Shown here: positions 38,240 to 47,699 of the stretch, in pieces
Layout of the letters: every line of letters begins with the position of its first letter
Numbering within the stretch: position 1 is the first letter of the stretch
NCBI RefSeq assembly: GCF_003946885.1
Contig: NZ_RWKQ01000011.1
Span: forward strand, 35,381 to 99,380
DNA: 64,000 nt
Source: Specibacter cremeus
GTDB lineage: Bacteria; Actinomycetota; Actinomycetes; Actinomycetales; Micrococcaceae
Direction of reading: 5' to 3'
Made by a program: the position numbers and the translations under genes
Notes under the pieces: model-generated
The model's database searches: none
What the model saw: the letters and a program-made list of their open reading frames with translations, nothing else
What the model was told of the DNA's origin: nothing

Positions 38240-39676
38240 CTACTTGGCGCCGACGGGCTCCTTGTCCTTCGCAGCCTTCCCCGCCGACTCCTCGACCGGC
38301 TTGGCGGCCGGCTTCGGGGCCGGGGTGGCGGCCGTGACGAACGCCTGGCGCGGGGTCTGCAGGCCCTCGATCTGGGTCAGGTCGCGGCCGGTGAACATGC
38401 TGACAAACCAGTCCATGAGCACGCGGAACTTGCGCTCCACGGTCGGCATGGCCAGGCCGTGGTAGCCGCGGTGCGCCAGCCAGGCCGGGCCGCCCTTGAG
38501 CTTGATGCCCATGATCTTGGCGACGCCCTTCCATTCGCCGAAGCCGGCGACGGCGCCCAGGTTCTTGTGCTTGTAGTCCACCAGCGGCCTGCCGTAGCGG
38601 CTGGCCAGCAGGTTCTTGGCGAGGCGCTTCGCCTGGCGCAGCGCGTGCTGGGCGTTCGGCACGCAGGTGCCGTCCGGGAGCCCGCCGGTCAGGTCCGGTA
38701 CGGCGGCGATGTCGCCGGCGGCCCAGGCGTTTTCGATCGGGCCGAACTCGCCGGTCACGCGCAGGTCGGTGCCGACGGAGATGCGTCCGCGCGGTTCGAT
38801 CGGGAAATCCGTGGAGCGCACCATCGGGTTGGCCATGACGCCGGCCGTCCAGATGAGCGTGTCGGCCGCGAACTCCTGCGCCACCGACTTGTCGGGCAGG
38901 TTGATGAGCTTGAGCACGTTGTTCTCGGCATTGTCCAGCGACGTGTTCAGCAGCACCTCGACGCCGCGCCCGCGCAGGTGCTCCACGACCCACAGGGCCT
39001 GGTCCTCGGTGACCTCGGGCATGATGCGGCCCATGGCCTCGACGAGGACGAAGCGGATCTCGGACTGCTGGACGCGGCCGTTGAGCTTGACGGCGGCACG
39101 GACCATGTCCTCGAGTTCGGCGATGGTCTCGATGCCGGCGAAACCGCCGCCGACGACGACGAACGTCAGGGCGCGCCGGCGCTTGGCCGGGTCGGTCTCC
39201 GTGGAGGCCTTCTCGACGAGGGACAGCACCTGGTTGCGCAGCGCAACGGCCTCCTCGATGGTCTTCAGGCCGATGCCGCTGCCCGCCAGCCCGGGGATCG
39301 GGAACGTGCGGGTGATGGCGCCGGCGGCCATGACCACGTCGAAGTAGGGCAGCTCGAACGGCGCGCCGCCGTCGGCCGGGGCGATGACGGCCAGGCGGTT
39401 CGCGTGGTCGATCGCGGTGACGGAGCCCTGGATGAGCTCTGTCTGCTTGAGGTGCTTGCGGTGGGAGACCACGGCGTGGCGGGCCTCGATGTTGCCGCCG
39501 GCCACCTCGGGCAGGAACGGCTGGTACGTCATGTACGGCAGCGGGTCAACGAGGGTGACGATGCCACCGGCGTTGGCGATCTTCTTCTGCAGGCGCAGGG
39601 CCGTGTAAAGGCCGACGTAGCCGCCGCCGACAACGAGGACGCGCGGACGGTCGATGTACTGGGGAGTGAGTGCCAT
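38240..39676 (-). CDS. ndh: Type II NADH:quinone oxidoreductase
   Basis: Oxidises NADH and reduces menaquinone without pumping protons. 478 residues from the ATG at 39676. FAD loop VLVVGGGYVGLYTAL (13-27), NAD loop FVVVGGGFAGIETIAEL, and the quinone-site region with a C-terminal membrane-associating part (KYPVERK-like FRVLMDWFVSMFTGRDLTQI) are all present. The alanine/lysine-rich tail (about 440-478) is disordered. TACCAT plus GGAGGC precedes the ATG, combining a leaderless -10 position with a ribosome-site-like sequence. Confidence 0.93.
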   Translation of the reverse strand: MALTPQYIDRPRVLVVGGGYVGLYTALRLQKKIANAGGIVTLVDPLPYMTYQPFLPEVAGGNIEARHAVVSHRKHLKQTELIQGSVTAIDHANRLAVIAPADGGAPFELPYFDVVMAAGAITRTFPIPGLAGSGIGLKTIEEAVALRNQVLSLVEKASTETDPAKRRRALTFVVVGGGFAGIETIAELEDMVRAAVKLNGRVQQSEIRFVLVEAMGRIMPEVTEDQALWVVEHLRGRGVEVLLNTSLDNAENNVLKLINLPDKSVAQEFAADTLIWTAGVMANPMVRSTDFPIEPRGRISVGTDLRVTGEFGPIENAWAAGDIAAVPDLTGGLPDGTCVPNAQHALRQAKRLAKNLLASRYGRPLVDYKHKNLGAVAGFGEWKGVAKIMGIKLKGGPAWLAHRGYHGLAMPTVERKFRVLMDWFVSMFTGRDLTQIEGLQTPRQAFVTAATPAPKPAAKPVEESAGKAAKDKEPVGAK

Positions 39677-39682
39677 GCCTCC

Positions 39683-39688
39683 ATGGTA
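39683..39688 (-). promoter_or_regulatory. -10 element TACCAT of ndh
   Basis: Minus strand TACCAT, GGAGGC, ATG. If transcription starts seven bases after the box the message is leaderless; otherwise GGAGG could serve as ribosome site. Confidence 0.4.
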
Positions 39689-39770
39689 CAAGACTTTGTG
39701 AAAACATTCACTAGCACTTGTGGGGTGCAATTTGTCGCGTGCCTCACGCCCCGCTCCGGCCGTGCGCGGG

Positions 39771-41156
39771 TTAGTCGTCGGCGGGCGGCGCACCCCGCCC
39801 CTGCACCGCACCCCGCCCCTGCACCGTCCCGCGCCGGCGCACCAGGAGCAGGTGCGTACCGCCGCCGGCGAGGATGAGCACGCAGAGCACGAGGAAGCCG
39901 ATCGTGACCACGGCCGGGACGGGGCTGCCCAACTCGCTGGCCGGGGCCGCGGCGGGGACGGTCGGGTCCGGCAGCGTCGGGGCGTTGTCGGGCACGGGCG
40001 CCACTCCGGCGCTTGGACCCGGGGTGGCCGCGCCGCGCCGGTGGATGCGGATCCAGTCGGTGATGCTGCCCAACGGGTTGGCGGACACCTCGGGCACCTT
40101 GGCGGTCAGCGCGGCGTACGCATCCAGCACGCCGTAGCCGTAGATGGCGTTGGGCACCGCGCCGCCGGCCGGCTTGGCGGTGGCGATGATCCGCTTGATG
40201 ACCTGCGCGGCGCTCATCGTCGGGTACTTCGACCGGATGAGCGCGGCCACGCCCGCCACGATCGGCGTCGCCCCGCTGCTGCCGTCCCAGCGGGCGTAGC
40301 CGCTGCCGGGCAGGCCGCCGACCAGGTCCTCGGCCGGGGCGCTGACACCGATGCTGATGCCCTGGGACGAGGAATTCTTGCTGGCCTTCCCGTCCCGGTC
40401 CAGCCCGCCGACGGCCAGCACACCCGGAATGGTGGCCGGGGCGCCGACCTGTTCGCTGCCCGTACCCCGGTTGCCGGCCGCGGCCACGATGACCACGTCC
40501 TTCGCCTCGGCGTACTCGAACGCGGCGTCCCAGCTCTGCGGCCACGCCGTGGACGTGCTGCCGAGCGACATGTTGATGACCCTCGCCCCGTTGTCCACGG
40601 CCCAGCGCACGGCGGCCGGAATCTGGTCGTCGACGCCCTTGCCGGCCGGGTTCGTGCTGCCCAGCCACACGGACGCCGACAACAACTCGGCTTTGGGGGC
40701 GACGCCGATGACCCCGTCCGGCCCGTTGCCCACGCCCGAGGTCCCGGGAGAGGGCGATGCGCTCGCGCCGCCGTGGCCGCGCCCGGCCAGCATGGTGGCC
40801 ACGAGCGTGCCGTGCTCGGGCTCCGCGCCGATGGGCTTCTGGCCGTTGGAGCTCCCGGCGCCGGAGACGTCCGTGCCGCCGGCAATCGCACCCGACAAAT
40901 CCGGGTGCTTGCCGTCGACGCCGCTGTCGATCACGGCCACTTTGACACCGGAGCCCTGCGAGACCTTCCACGCCTTCTCGATGCCGGACTGGGACAGCCA
41001 ATATTCGCGCCCGCGGATGTCGTCGGCCGACGCAGGGGCTGCGGCCAGCCCGGCCAGCAGCGTCCCGGCCAGGGCCAGGGCGACCGCGGCGGCGCCGGCC
41101 CGGCGGCCGCCGGACGCGTGCGGACGTGGGCGGTGGCGTGGTCCTGGGCCGTTCAT
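39771..41156 (-). CDS. Mycosin-like S8 serine protease, membrane-anchored
   Basis: 461 residues. Signal peptide (residues about 15-45, ending APASAD), subtilisin triad Asp77 (VAVIDSGVDG), His115 (EHGTLVATMLAG), Ser294 (GSSGATPIVAG), oxyanion Asn about 229 (AAAGNR), then a proline-rich stalk and one C-terminal membrane helix (about 425-447) followed by a basic tail. This architecture matches MycP/mycosins of type VII secretion, but no ESX genes are nearby. Start overlaps the ppx stop (ATGA), so it is at the end of the eno-ftsB-DUF501-ppx series. Confidence 0.9.
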   Translation of the reverse strand: MNGPGPRHRPRPHASGGRRAGAAAVALALAGTLLAGLAAAPASADDIRGREYWLSQSGIEKAWKVSQGSGVKVAVIDSGVDGKHPDLSGAIAGGTDVSGAGSSNGQKPIGAEPEHGTLVATMLAGRGHGGASASPSPGTSGVGNGPDGVIGVAPKAELLSASVWLGSTNPAGKGVDDQIPAAVRWAVDNGARVINMSLGSTSTAWPQSWDAAFEYAEAKDVVIVAAAGNRGTGSEQVGAPATIPGVLAVGGLDRDGKASKNSSSQGISIGVSAPAEDLVGGLPGSGYARWDGSSGATPIVAGVAALIRSKYPTMSAAQVIKRIIATAKPAGGAVPNAIYGYGVLDAYAALTAKVPEVSANPLGSITDWIRIHRRGAATPGPSAGVAPVPDNAPTLPDPTVPAAAPASELGSPVPAVVTIGFLVLCVLILAGGGTHLLLVRRRGTVQGRGAVQGRGAPPADD

Positions 41157-42094
41157 GCGCGGGCGCTCCCAAGGGCGATGCCGTCCAGGATGTCGTGTTC
41201 GCTGGCGGTGGCGGCCGCGACACGCCCGCCGCTCAGCTCGCCCACGCGGCGCACGATGGTCCGCCAGATCAGCGCACCGGCGCCGATCACGTCGACGCGG
41301 CCCGGGTGCATGAACCCGAGCGCGCCGCGCTCGGCCCGCGTCATGGCCAGCAGCGCCGTGCACGCCTCGTCGATCGTCGCGGCGGGGACGACGGCGGCAT
41401 GAATCACGTCGGGCCGGTAGGTCGCCAACCCGAGGGCCTGGGCCGTGATGGTGGTGACCGACCCGGCCACCCCGACCAGTTCGGTGACGGCGTCCAGCGG
41501 CACGACGTCCAGGATGGCGTCGATGGTGGCGTTGATCGCGGCCTCGGCGGCGGCGATCTCGCCGGCCGTCGGCGGGTCCGAGCGCAGGAAGCGTTCGGTG
41601 AAGCGCACGCAGCCCATGTCGGTGCTGGCGGCGGCCTTCACGCCGGCCGCGTTGCCGACGACGAATTCGGTGCTGCCGCCGCCCAGGTCAACGACGAGAA
41701 CCGCCCCGTCGGCCATGCCGGGCAGCACGCTGGCGGCGCCGTTGAAGGACAGTTCCGCCTCCTCGTCGCCCGTCACGACCTCCGGTTCCACGCCCAGCCG
41801 CTCCGTGATGCCCCGGATGAACACGTCCCGGTTGCCGGCGTCGCGGGTGGCGCTGGTGGCGACGAAGCGGACCCGCTCGGCCCCGTGGTCGCGGATCAGC
41901 GCGGCGTAGTCGTCGGTGGCGGCGAACGTGCGCTCCAACGCGTCGGCGGCCAGCATCCCGGACGCGTCCACGCCCTGCCCCAGGCGGACGACGCGCATCT
42001 CCCGATGCACGTCGGTGAGCACGCCGGCGTCGGTGACGTCGGCGATGAGCAGGCGGATGGAGTTGGTTCCGCAGTCGATGGCGGCTACGCGCAT
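41153..42094 (-). CDS. Ppx/GppA exopolyphosphatase-family phosphatase
   Basis: 313 residues of the sugar kinase/Hsp70/actin fold: phosphate-1 motif IDCGTNSIRLLIADV (6-20), phosphate-2 VLVVDLGGGSTEFV, adenosine-like VGVAGSVTTI. It hydrolyses polyphosphate or (p)ppGpp-type substrates; in M. tuberculosis the orthologous position (Rv1026) holds Ppx2. It lacks the extra C-terminal domain of E. coli Ppx. Lies 12 bases downstream of the DUF501 gene. Confidence 0.92.
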   Translation of the reverse strand: MRVAAIDCGTNSIRLLIADVTDAGVLTDVHREMRVVRLGQGVDASGMLAADALERTFAATDDYAALIRDHGAERVRFVATSATRDAGNRDVFIRGITERLGVEPEVVTGDEEAELSFNGAASVLPGMADGAVLVVDLGGGSTEFVVGNAAGVKAAASTDMGCVRFTERFLRSDPPTAGEIAAAEAAINATIDAILDVVPLDAVTELVGVAGSVTTITAQALGLATYRPDVIHAAVVPAATIDEACTALLAMTRAERGALGFMHPGRVDVIGAGALIWRTIVRRVGELSGGRVAAATASEHDILDGIALGSARA

Positions 42095-42106
42095 GGAAAG
42101 GCCCTT

Positions 42107-42700
42107 TCAGTCCGGCTGGTTCAGGTGCAACACGTGGCGGCTGAGGTCCTTGACCGGCACCGGCGCCGCCTCGTCCCACGCGCCGGCGCAGTAACAGCGG
42201 TCGGCCGTCCACCAGGGAGCCAGGGCGGCCAGCGCCTCGTCGCCGAGCGGGTTGACGCCGGGCCCCGCGGCCAGCGCGTGCCCGACCAGTGCGTGCAGGC
42301 ATTTCACGCGGGTCGGCATGCCACCGGCCGAGATCCCGTCGATTTCGGGCACGGGCCCGGTGCCGGCGCGTTCGCCGATCTCCGCCCGGGCGGCCAGGTA
42401 GGCGTCGTGCGCGTGCGCGTACGCGGCCGCCAGCGCCGGGTCGGCGGCCAACCGCTCCGTCATCTCGGCCATCAGGCCGGCCGCCTCCAGCCGGGACGCC
42501 GCGGCCGTGAGCACCGGGTGGGTCAGGTAAAAGGTCGTGGGGAACGGGATGCCGTTGCCGAGCCGCGGCGCGGTCGCCGCCACGAGCGGGTTGCCGCAGA
42601 CGCAGCGGGCCGGGATCTCCACCACATCGCGCACCGGCCGGTTCAATTGCCGGCTCAGCGTGTCAAGGTCGTGCTGGGTGGGGGTTCGGCCGTCGGTCAC
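42107..42700 (-). CDS. DUF501 protein
   Basis: 197 residues; the N-terminal LSRQLNRPVRDVVEIPARCV with CGNPLVAATAPRLGNGIPFP and TTFYLTHPVLTAAASRLEA are DUF501 hallmarks, followed by a cysteine-rich C-terminus (TRVKCLHALVGHALAAG; CYCAG). Always found between the ftsB-like gene and ppx in actinobacteria (Rv1025). Biochemical role unknown. Confidence 0.93.
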   Translation of the reverse strand: MTDGRTPTQHDLDTLSRQLNRPVRDVVEIPARCVCGNPLVAATAPRLGNGIPFPTTFYLTHPVLTAAASRLEAAGLMAEMTERLAADPALAAAYAHAHDAYLAARAEIGERAGTGPVPEIDGISAGGMPTRVKCLHALVGHALAAGPGVNPLGDEALAALAPWWTADRCYCAGAWDEAAPVPVKDLSRHVLHLNQPD

Positions 42701-42786
42701 GGGCGTCCTTTCCGTCGGTTTGCCTGTCTTGCTGCCGGCGCCCGGGTGCGGGAACGTCGTGCAAACTTTCCCATTTTAGCGCCCGC

Positions 42787-43428
42787 TCACTTCTTCGCCG
42801 GAGTCGTGGCGGTGGCACCTGATCCGGCCCTGGCAGCGGCGACGTCCACGGCGGCAGACTTGCGGATCGCCTGCCACAGGCCGTCTGTCCAGGGCAGGGG
42901 GGTCGCCGGGTCGGCGGCCGCTCCGGTGTTCGTTGCCGCGGTGCTCGTTGCGTCGGTGAGGCCCTCTGCGCCGTACACCCAGTAGCCGGTCTCCCCGGGC
43001 ATGAGCATGCTGACCCGGTCCCGGGCCTGCTGGCGCACGAAGGCGGGGTCGTCCCAGCGGGACAGTTGCTGCTGAAGGTCGCTCTGGTGCGCCGTCTTGG
43101 CGGCGATGTCGGCCTCGACGGCGGCGATCTCGGCCCGCTGGCGGAAGTAGGTCGTGGCGTTCGGGGCCAGCATGAGGGTCAGCGCCATCATGGCGATCCC
43201 GACGATGGCCAGCTTGCCGGAGAACGACCGGGCCGGAACGGGCGTGTGGACGGGTTCGGCCGCACCCCCCTTGGTCGTGCCCCCACCGGACCGCGGCGCC
43301 CTGGCCGGGTGGTCTGCCGGGGTGTGATTGGCGGCCGCCCCGGTGCGGGTGCCGGTAGTCGAATCGGTGCCGGCCGTGCGGGTGGCGGGCCGGTGTGCGT
43401 GCGGCACGTGGGGACGGCGGGTGGCCAT
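42787..43428 (-). CDS. FtsB/DivIC-like septum formation initiator protein
   Basis: 213 residues: a long disordered N-terminus rich in T, A and G (1-68), one membrane helix (about 72-92, LAIVGIAMMALTLMLAP), a coiled coil (RQRAEIAAVEADIAAKTAHQ SDLQQQ) and the conserved DDPAFVRQQARDRVSMLMPGETGY typical of DivIC. It belongs to the divisome trimer with FtsL and FtsQ. AGGAGGG precedes the ATG. Downstream of eno beyond a hairpin. Confidence 0.9.
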   Translation of the reverse strand: MATRRPHVPHAHRPATRTAGTDSTTGTRTGAAANHTPADHPARAPRSGGGTTKGGAAEPVHTPVPARSFSGKLAIVGIAMMALTLMLAPNATTYFRQRAEIAAVEADIAAKTAHQSDLQQQLSRWDDPAFVRQQARDRVSMLMPGETGYWVYGAEGLTDATSTAATNTGAAADPATPLPWTDGLWQAIRKSAAVDVAAARAGSGATATTPAKK

Positions 43429-43449
43429 GAACCCTCCTGGAGAGCTAGG

Positions 43450-43497
43450 GGCCGTGACTGGCCAAGGCGTGTCTCTTACCTTAGCCAGTCACGGGCC
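43450..43497 (-). terminator. Hairpin between eno and the ftsB-like gene
   Basis: GGCCGTGACTGGC (43450-43462) pairs with GCCAGTCACGGGCC (43484-43497), one bulge, 21-base loop. No U-tract; may attenuate read-through from eno. Confidence 0.6.
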
Positions 43498-43501
43498 GTT
43501 G

Positions 43502-44791
<1,290 letters not shown>

Positions 44792-44923
44792 CTAATCGTG
44801 AACTTCGAGCGGATGAAAAGTCGACCTGGCTGTCCCCCCAAGCCTAGCCGGTCGCCGGGAACCGGATCGCAATGCGACGCGTCCCGGATTGCCGGGACAC
44901 GGGCATTCCCTTAAAGAACATAG

Positions 44924-44947
44924 CGATATATCGTTAAGTATCGCGAT
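44924..44947. promoter_or_regulatory. Paired palindromes upstream of padR
   Basis: CGATATATCG (44924-44933) and ATCGCGAT (44940-44947), centres 15 bp apart, 65-88 bases before the padR ATG; AT-rich against a GC-rich background. Likely PadR operator and promoter region. A GTCCCGG/CCGGGAC hairpin lies at 44881-44898. Confidence 0.5.
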
Positions 44948-45011
44948 CATCCGTCTCGAACCGCCGGGGACCACACAAGAAGCACGCAACACAACGGAAT
45001 CAGGCACGGCC

Positions 45012-45707
45012 ATGAACACATTCAACAATCCACACGGCATGCACCACCACGACGAGGGCGATCCTGCCGACGCCCGGGAAGACGGTCGGGAGGCCGGCCA
45101 CGGCTGGGGTCACGGCTTCGGGCCCCGCGGCGGCTTCGGACCCGGCTTCGGGGCAGGGTTCAACGCCGGCTTCGGCCCGGGATTCGGTGCCGGCTTCGGC
45201 CCGGGGTTCGGCCCGGGGTTCGGGCCGGGTTTCGGCCCCAATTTCCGGGGCGGTTTCGGCCGCGGGCGCCGGGTGCGCAAGGGCAACGTGCGCAGTGCGA
45301 TCCTGTCGCTGCTGAGCCAGCACAGCTACAACGGCTACTCGATGATCGGGGCCATCGTCACGCACACGGACGGGGCCTGGCGCCCCAGCCCGGGCTCCAT
45401 CTACCCGGCGCTGGCCGCCCTGGAGGCCGAGGGGCTGATTTCGACGACGGGTGAGGGCAAGGGCACCGAATTCACGTTGACCGACGCCGGCAAGGCCTAT
45501 GTGGCCGAGCACCCGGAGGAGATGGCCCGGGTGTGGACCGAGGTCAGCGACGAGGCCGGCGCCGTCACCGACCTGCGCGCGAGCGCCGGCAAGTTGAAGG
45601 GCGCCGTGCAGCAGATCGGCATGGCGGGTACCGAGGACCAGCTCAAGGCCGCCACGGAGGCCCTGGACGCGGCCCGCCGAACGATCTACAAGCTGCTCTC
45701 CGACTGA
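45012..45707 (+). CDS. PadR family regulator with Gly-Phe repeat N-terminus
   Basis: 231 residues from the ATG at 45012. Residues about 30-85 are a low-complexity run of GFGPGFG/GFGAGF units, followed by basic RGRRVRKGNVRSAI. The PadR winged helix (about 95-175) is clear: LSLLSQHSYNGYSMIGAIVT, then PSPGSIYPALAALEAEGLIS and GKGTEFTLTDAGK. The C-terminal helix dimerises. The 3' end overlaps the 3' end of convergent mazG by 22 bp. Likely autoregulated through the paired palindromes upstream; effector unknown. Confidence 0.9.
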   Translation: MNTFNNPHGMHHHDEGDPADAREDGREAGHGWGHGFGPRGGFGPGFGAGFNAGFGPGFGAGFGPGFGPGFGPGFGPNFRGGFGRGRRVRKGNVRSAILSLLSQHSYNGYSMIGAIVTHTDGAWRPSPGSIYPALAALEAEGLISTTGEGKGTEFTLTDAGKAYVAEHPEEMARVWTEVSDEAGAVTDLRASAGKLKGAVQQIGMAGTEDQLKAATEALDAARRTIYKLLSD

Positions 45708-46531
45708 AGCGGCCGGCGCGAACCACTGGGCGGGTGCGCGTCGACCCCGGCCTGGAACCGGCGCACCGCACCGCGCAGCGCCCGCTCCGGGTCCAGTCCG
45801 TTGGCGCGGGCGGCGCGGACGGCATTCAATAGGAAATCACCGAGCTCGTCCTCCGTCTGCGGCGGGTCGCCGGGATCTCGACAAGCTCGATCACCGCCTC
45901 GCTCGACCACCGGTGGTCGAGCCTGTCGAGGCCCGGGATCTCGACAAGCTCGATCACCGGACAGTTGCGCTCGATCACCGGACAGTTGCGCTCGATCACC
46001 GGCTCCGGCCCGTTCAAGGCTCTTGGCGGCAAGGGCCAGGGCCGGCAGGGACGCCGGCAGGGAGGAAAAGACGGATGAGCCGTCCGGTCCGGCACCGACA
46101 CGCTCGGCCGCCTTGGCCGCGCCGTAACTGCGCTCAATCTCGGCGATGCTGTCCGGAAAACGGGGCTGCAGGGTTCCGTCGGCGCGAAAAACGTGGCGGT
46201 TGCGCCGGATCAGCTTCTCCCGCAGATGGTCGGCGACATCGGCCAGGGTGAATCCGCCCGCCTCCTCCTGCAACCGCGCATGCAACAACACCTGGTACAG
46301 GATGTCGGCCAGTTCGCCCTCGAGCGCCCCGTCATCGAGCGGACCGGCGCCTGCCTCGACCACGTCGGCGAGCTCGTACGATTCCTCGATGAGGTAGGCG
46401 ACCAGCGATTCGTGCGTCAGCGCCGCCGTCCACAGGCAGTGTTCGCGCAGCGCGGCCACAACCTGAACGAGCCGGTCGACGGCCGCGCCGGGCGCGTTTA
46501 CCCCGCCGGTGTCCGCGTCAGTCGAGCTCAT
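45686..46531 (-). CDS. mazG: MazG nucleoside triphosphate pyrophosphohydrolase with an in-frame repeat insertion
   Basis: 281 residues from ATG 46531 (GTG at 46534 also possible). MazG motif residues are Glu49-Glu50-Glu53 and Glu73/Asp76 (EESYELADVV ... EGELADILYQV); then FPDSIAEIERSY and LALAAKSLERAG. Residues about 177-220 are encoded by copies of the genome's palindromic repeat (GDRAQLSGDRAQLSGDRACR ...), after which normal sequence resumes (QTEDELGDFLLNAVRAARAN GLDPERAL). The catalytic N-domain is untouched and the frame is kept, so the enzyme is probably active with an enlarged linker. It overlaps add by 14 bases. Confidence 0.9.
   Translation of the reverse strand: MSSTDADTGGVNAPGAAVDRLVQVVAALREHCLWTAALTHESLVAYLIEESYELADVVEAGAGPLDDGALEGELADILYQVLLHARLQEEAGGFTLADVADHLREKLIRRNRHVFRADGTLQPRFPDSIAEIERSYGAAKAAERVGAGPDGSSVFSSLPASLPALALAAKSLERAGAGDRAQLSGDRAQLSGDRACRDPGPRQARPPVVERGGDRACRDPGDPPQTEDELGDFLLNAVRAARANGLDPERALRGAVRRFQAGVDAHPPSGSRRPLQSESSL
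45873..46002. repeat. Palindromic repeat family inside mazG
   Basis: Contains GGATCTCGACAAGCTCGATC twice, CTCGACCACCGGTGGTCGAG once, and a 21-bp tandem (GATCACCGGACAGTTGCGCT C) repeated two and a half times; 21 bp equals seven codons, so the tandem keeps frame. Confidence 0.85.
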
Positions 46532-47666
46532 CACCGTTCATGGCGTCGTCGTAGAACTCGATGATGTAGTCGGCCAGCGCCTCCCGGTCCTCCATGGGCA
46601 GGAACGACGCGTCGACGGCGTTCAGCGTGAACTCCAGGATGGTTTCCAGGTCGTAGCCGAACGTGTCGGCCAGCAGCTGGAACTCGCTGGTGAGCGTCAC
46701 ACCGCTCATGAGCCGGTTGTCGGTGTTGACGGTGACGAAGAAGCCCAGCTGGTGCAGCAGGTCGATCGGGTGCTCGGCGATGGTGGTGCCGAATGGCTCG
46801 ATGGCCCCGGTTTGCAGGTTCGACGACGGGCACAGCTCCAGCGGGATGGCGCGGTCGCGCACCCACTGGGCCAGGTCGCCGAGCGTGATCGTGGCAACGT
46901 CGTGGTCGTCGCCCTCCTCCACGTCCAGGTGGATGTCCTCGGCGATCCGCACGCCGTGGCCGAGGCGCAGCGCCCGGCCGCTGACCAGCGCGTCCTGGAT
47001 GCTGGCCAGCCCGGCCGCCTCGCCCGCATGGACGGTGGCCGGGAAGTTGTTCTCGGCCAGGAACGTGAACGCGTCCTTGAAGCGGGCCGGCGGGAAACCG
47101 TCCTCGGCGCCCGCGATGTCGAAGCCGACGGCGCCGTTGTCGCGGTGCCGGACGGCCAGCGCGGCGATCTCGTCGCCACGGTCGGCGTGCCGCATGGCCG
47201 TGATGAGCTGGCCCACCTCGATGTAGCCGCCGGCCTCGTCGATGAGGTCCATGCCCTCTTCCAGCCCGGTCTGCACGGCCTCGACGGCCTCGTCCAGGGT
47301 AAGGCCCTTCGTCAGGTGCTGCTCCGGCGCCCAGCGCACCTCGCCGTACACGACGCCGTCGTCGGCCAGGTCCTCGACGAACTCGCGCGCCACGCGGATG
47401 AGCGCCTCACGGGTCTGCATGACGGCGATGGTGTGGTCGAACGTCTCGAGGTAGCGCACCAGCGAGCCGGAGTCGGCGGAGTCGCGGAACCAGCGCCGCA
47501 ATTCCTCCGGGTCGGTGCTGGGCAGTTCGTGGCCGATCCCGGCGGCCAGCTCGATGATGGTGGCCGGGCGCAGCCCGCCGTCGAGGTGGTCATGCAGGGA
47601 GACCTTGGGAAGCTTCTTCAGGTCGACGGAGGAGACGGGAACGGACGGGGCGTTTTGTGTGGTCAC
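46518..47666 (-). CDS. add: Adenosine deaminase
   Basis: Converts adenosine/deoxyadenosine to inosine forms. 382 residues; zinc ligands HDH (His25, His27) in KVSLHDHLDGG, VHAGEAAG, LGHGVRIAED and the catalytic aspartates in TVNTDNRLMSGV. TAGAGT, GGGTGG, GTG at the start predicts a leaderless message. It lies upstream of mazG with overlapping ends and near deoA and cdd, forming a nucleoside salvage neighbourhood as in M. tuberculosis add-deoA-cdd. Confidence 0.96.
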   Translation of the reverse strand: MTTQNAPSVPVSSVDLKKLPKVSLHDHLDGGLRPATIIELAAGIGHELPSTDPEELRRWFRDSADSGSLVRYLETFDHTIAVMQTREALIRVAREFVEDLADDGVVYGEVRWAPEQHLTKGLTLDEAVEAVQTGLEEGMDLIDEAGGYIEVGQLITAMRHADRGDEIAALAVRHRDNGAVGFDIAGAEDGFPPARFKDAFTFLAENNFPATVHAGEAAGLASIQDALVSGRALRLGHGVRIAEDIHLDVEEGDDHDVATITLGDLAQWVRDRAIPLELCPSSNLQTGAIEPFGTTIAEHPIDLLHQLGFFVTVNTDNRLMSGVTLTSEFQLLADTFGYDLETILEFTLNAVDASFLPMEDREALADYIIEFYDDAMNGDELD

Positions 47667-47672
47667 CCACCC

Positions 47673-47678
47673 ACTCTA
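47673..47678 (-). promoter_or_regulatory. -10 element TAGAGT of add (leaderless)
   Basis: Minus strand TAGAGT, six bases GGGTGG, GTG start. Confidence 0.5.
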
Positions 47679-47699
47679 GGGAGCAAACCGGCCCCGGCG

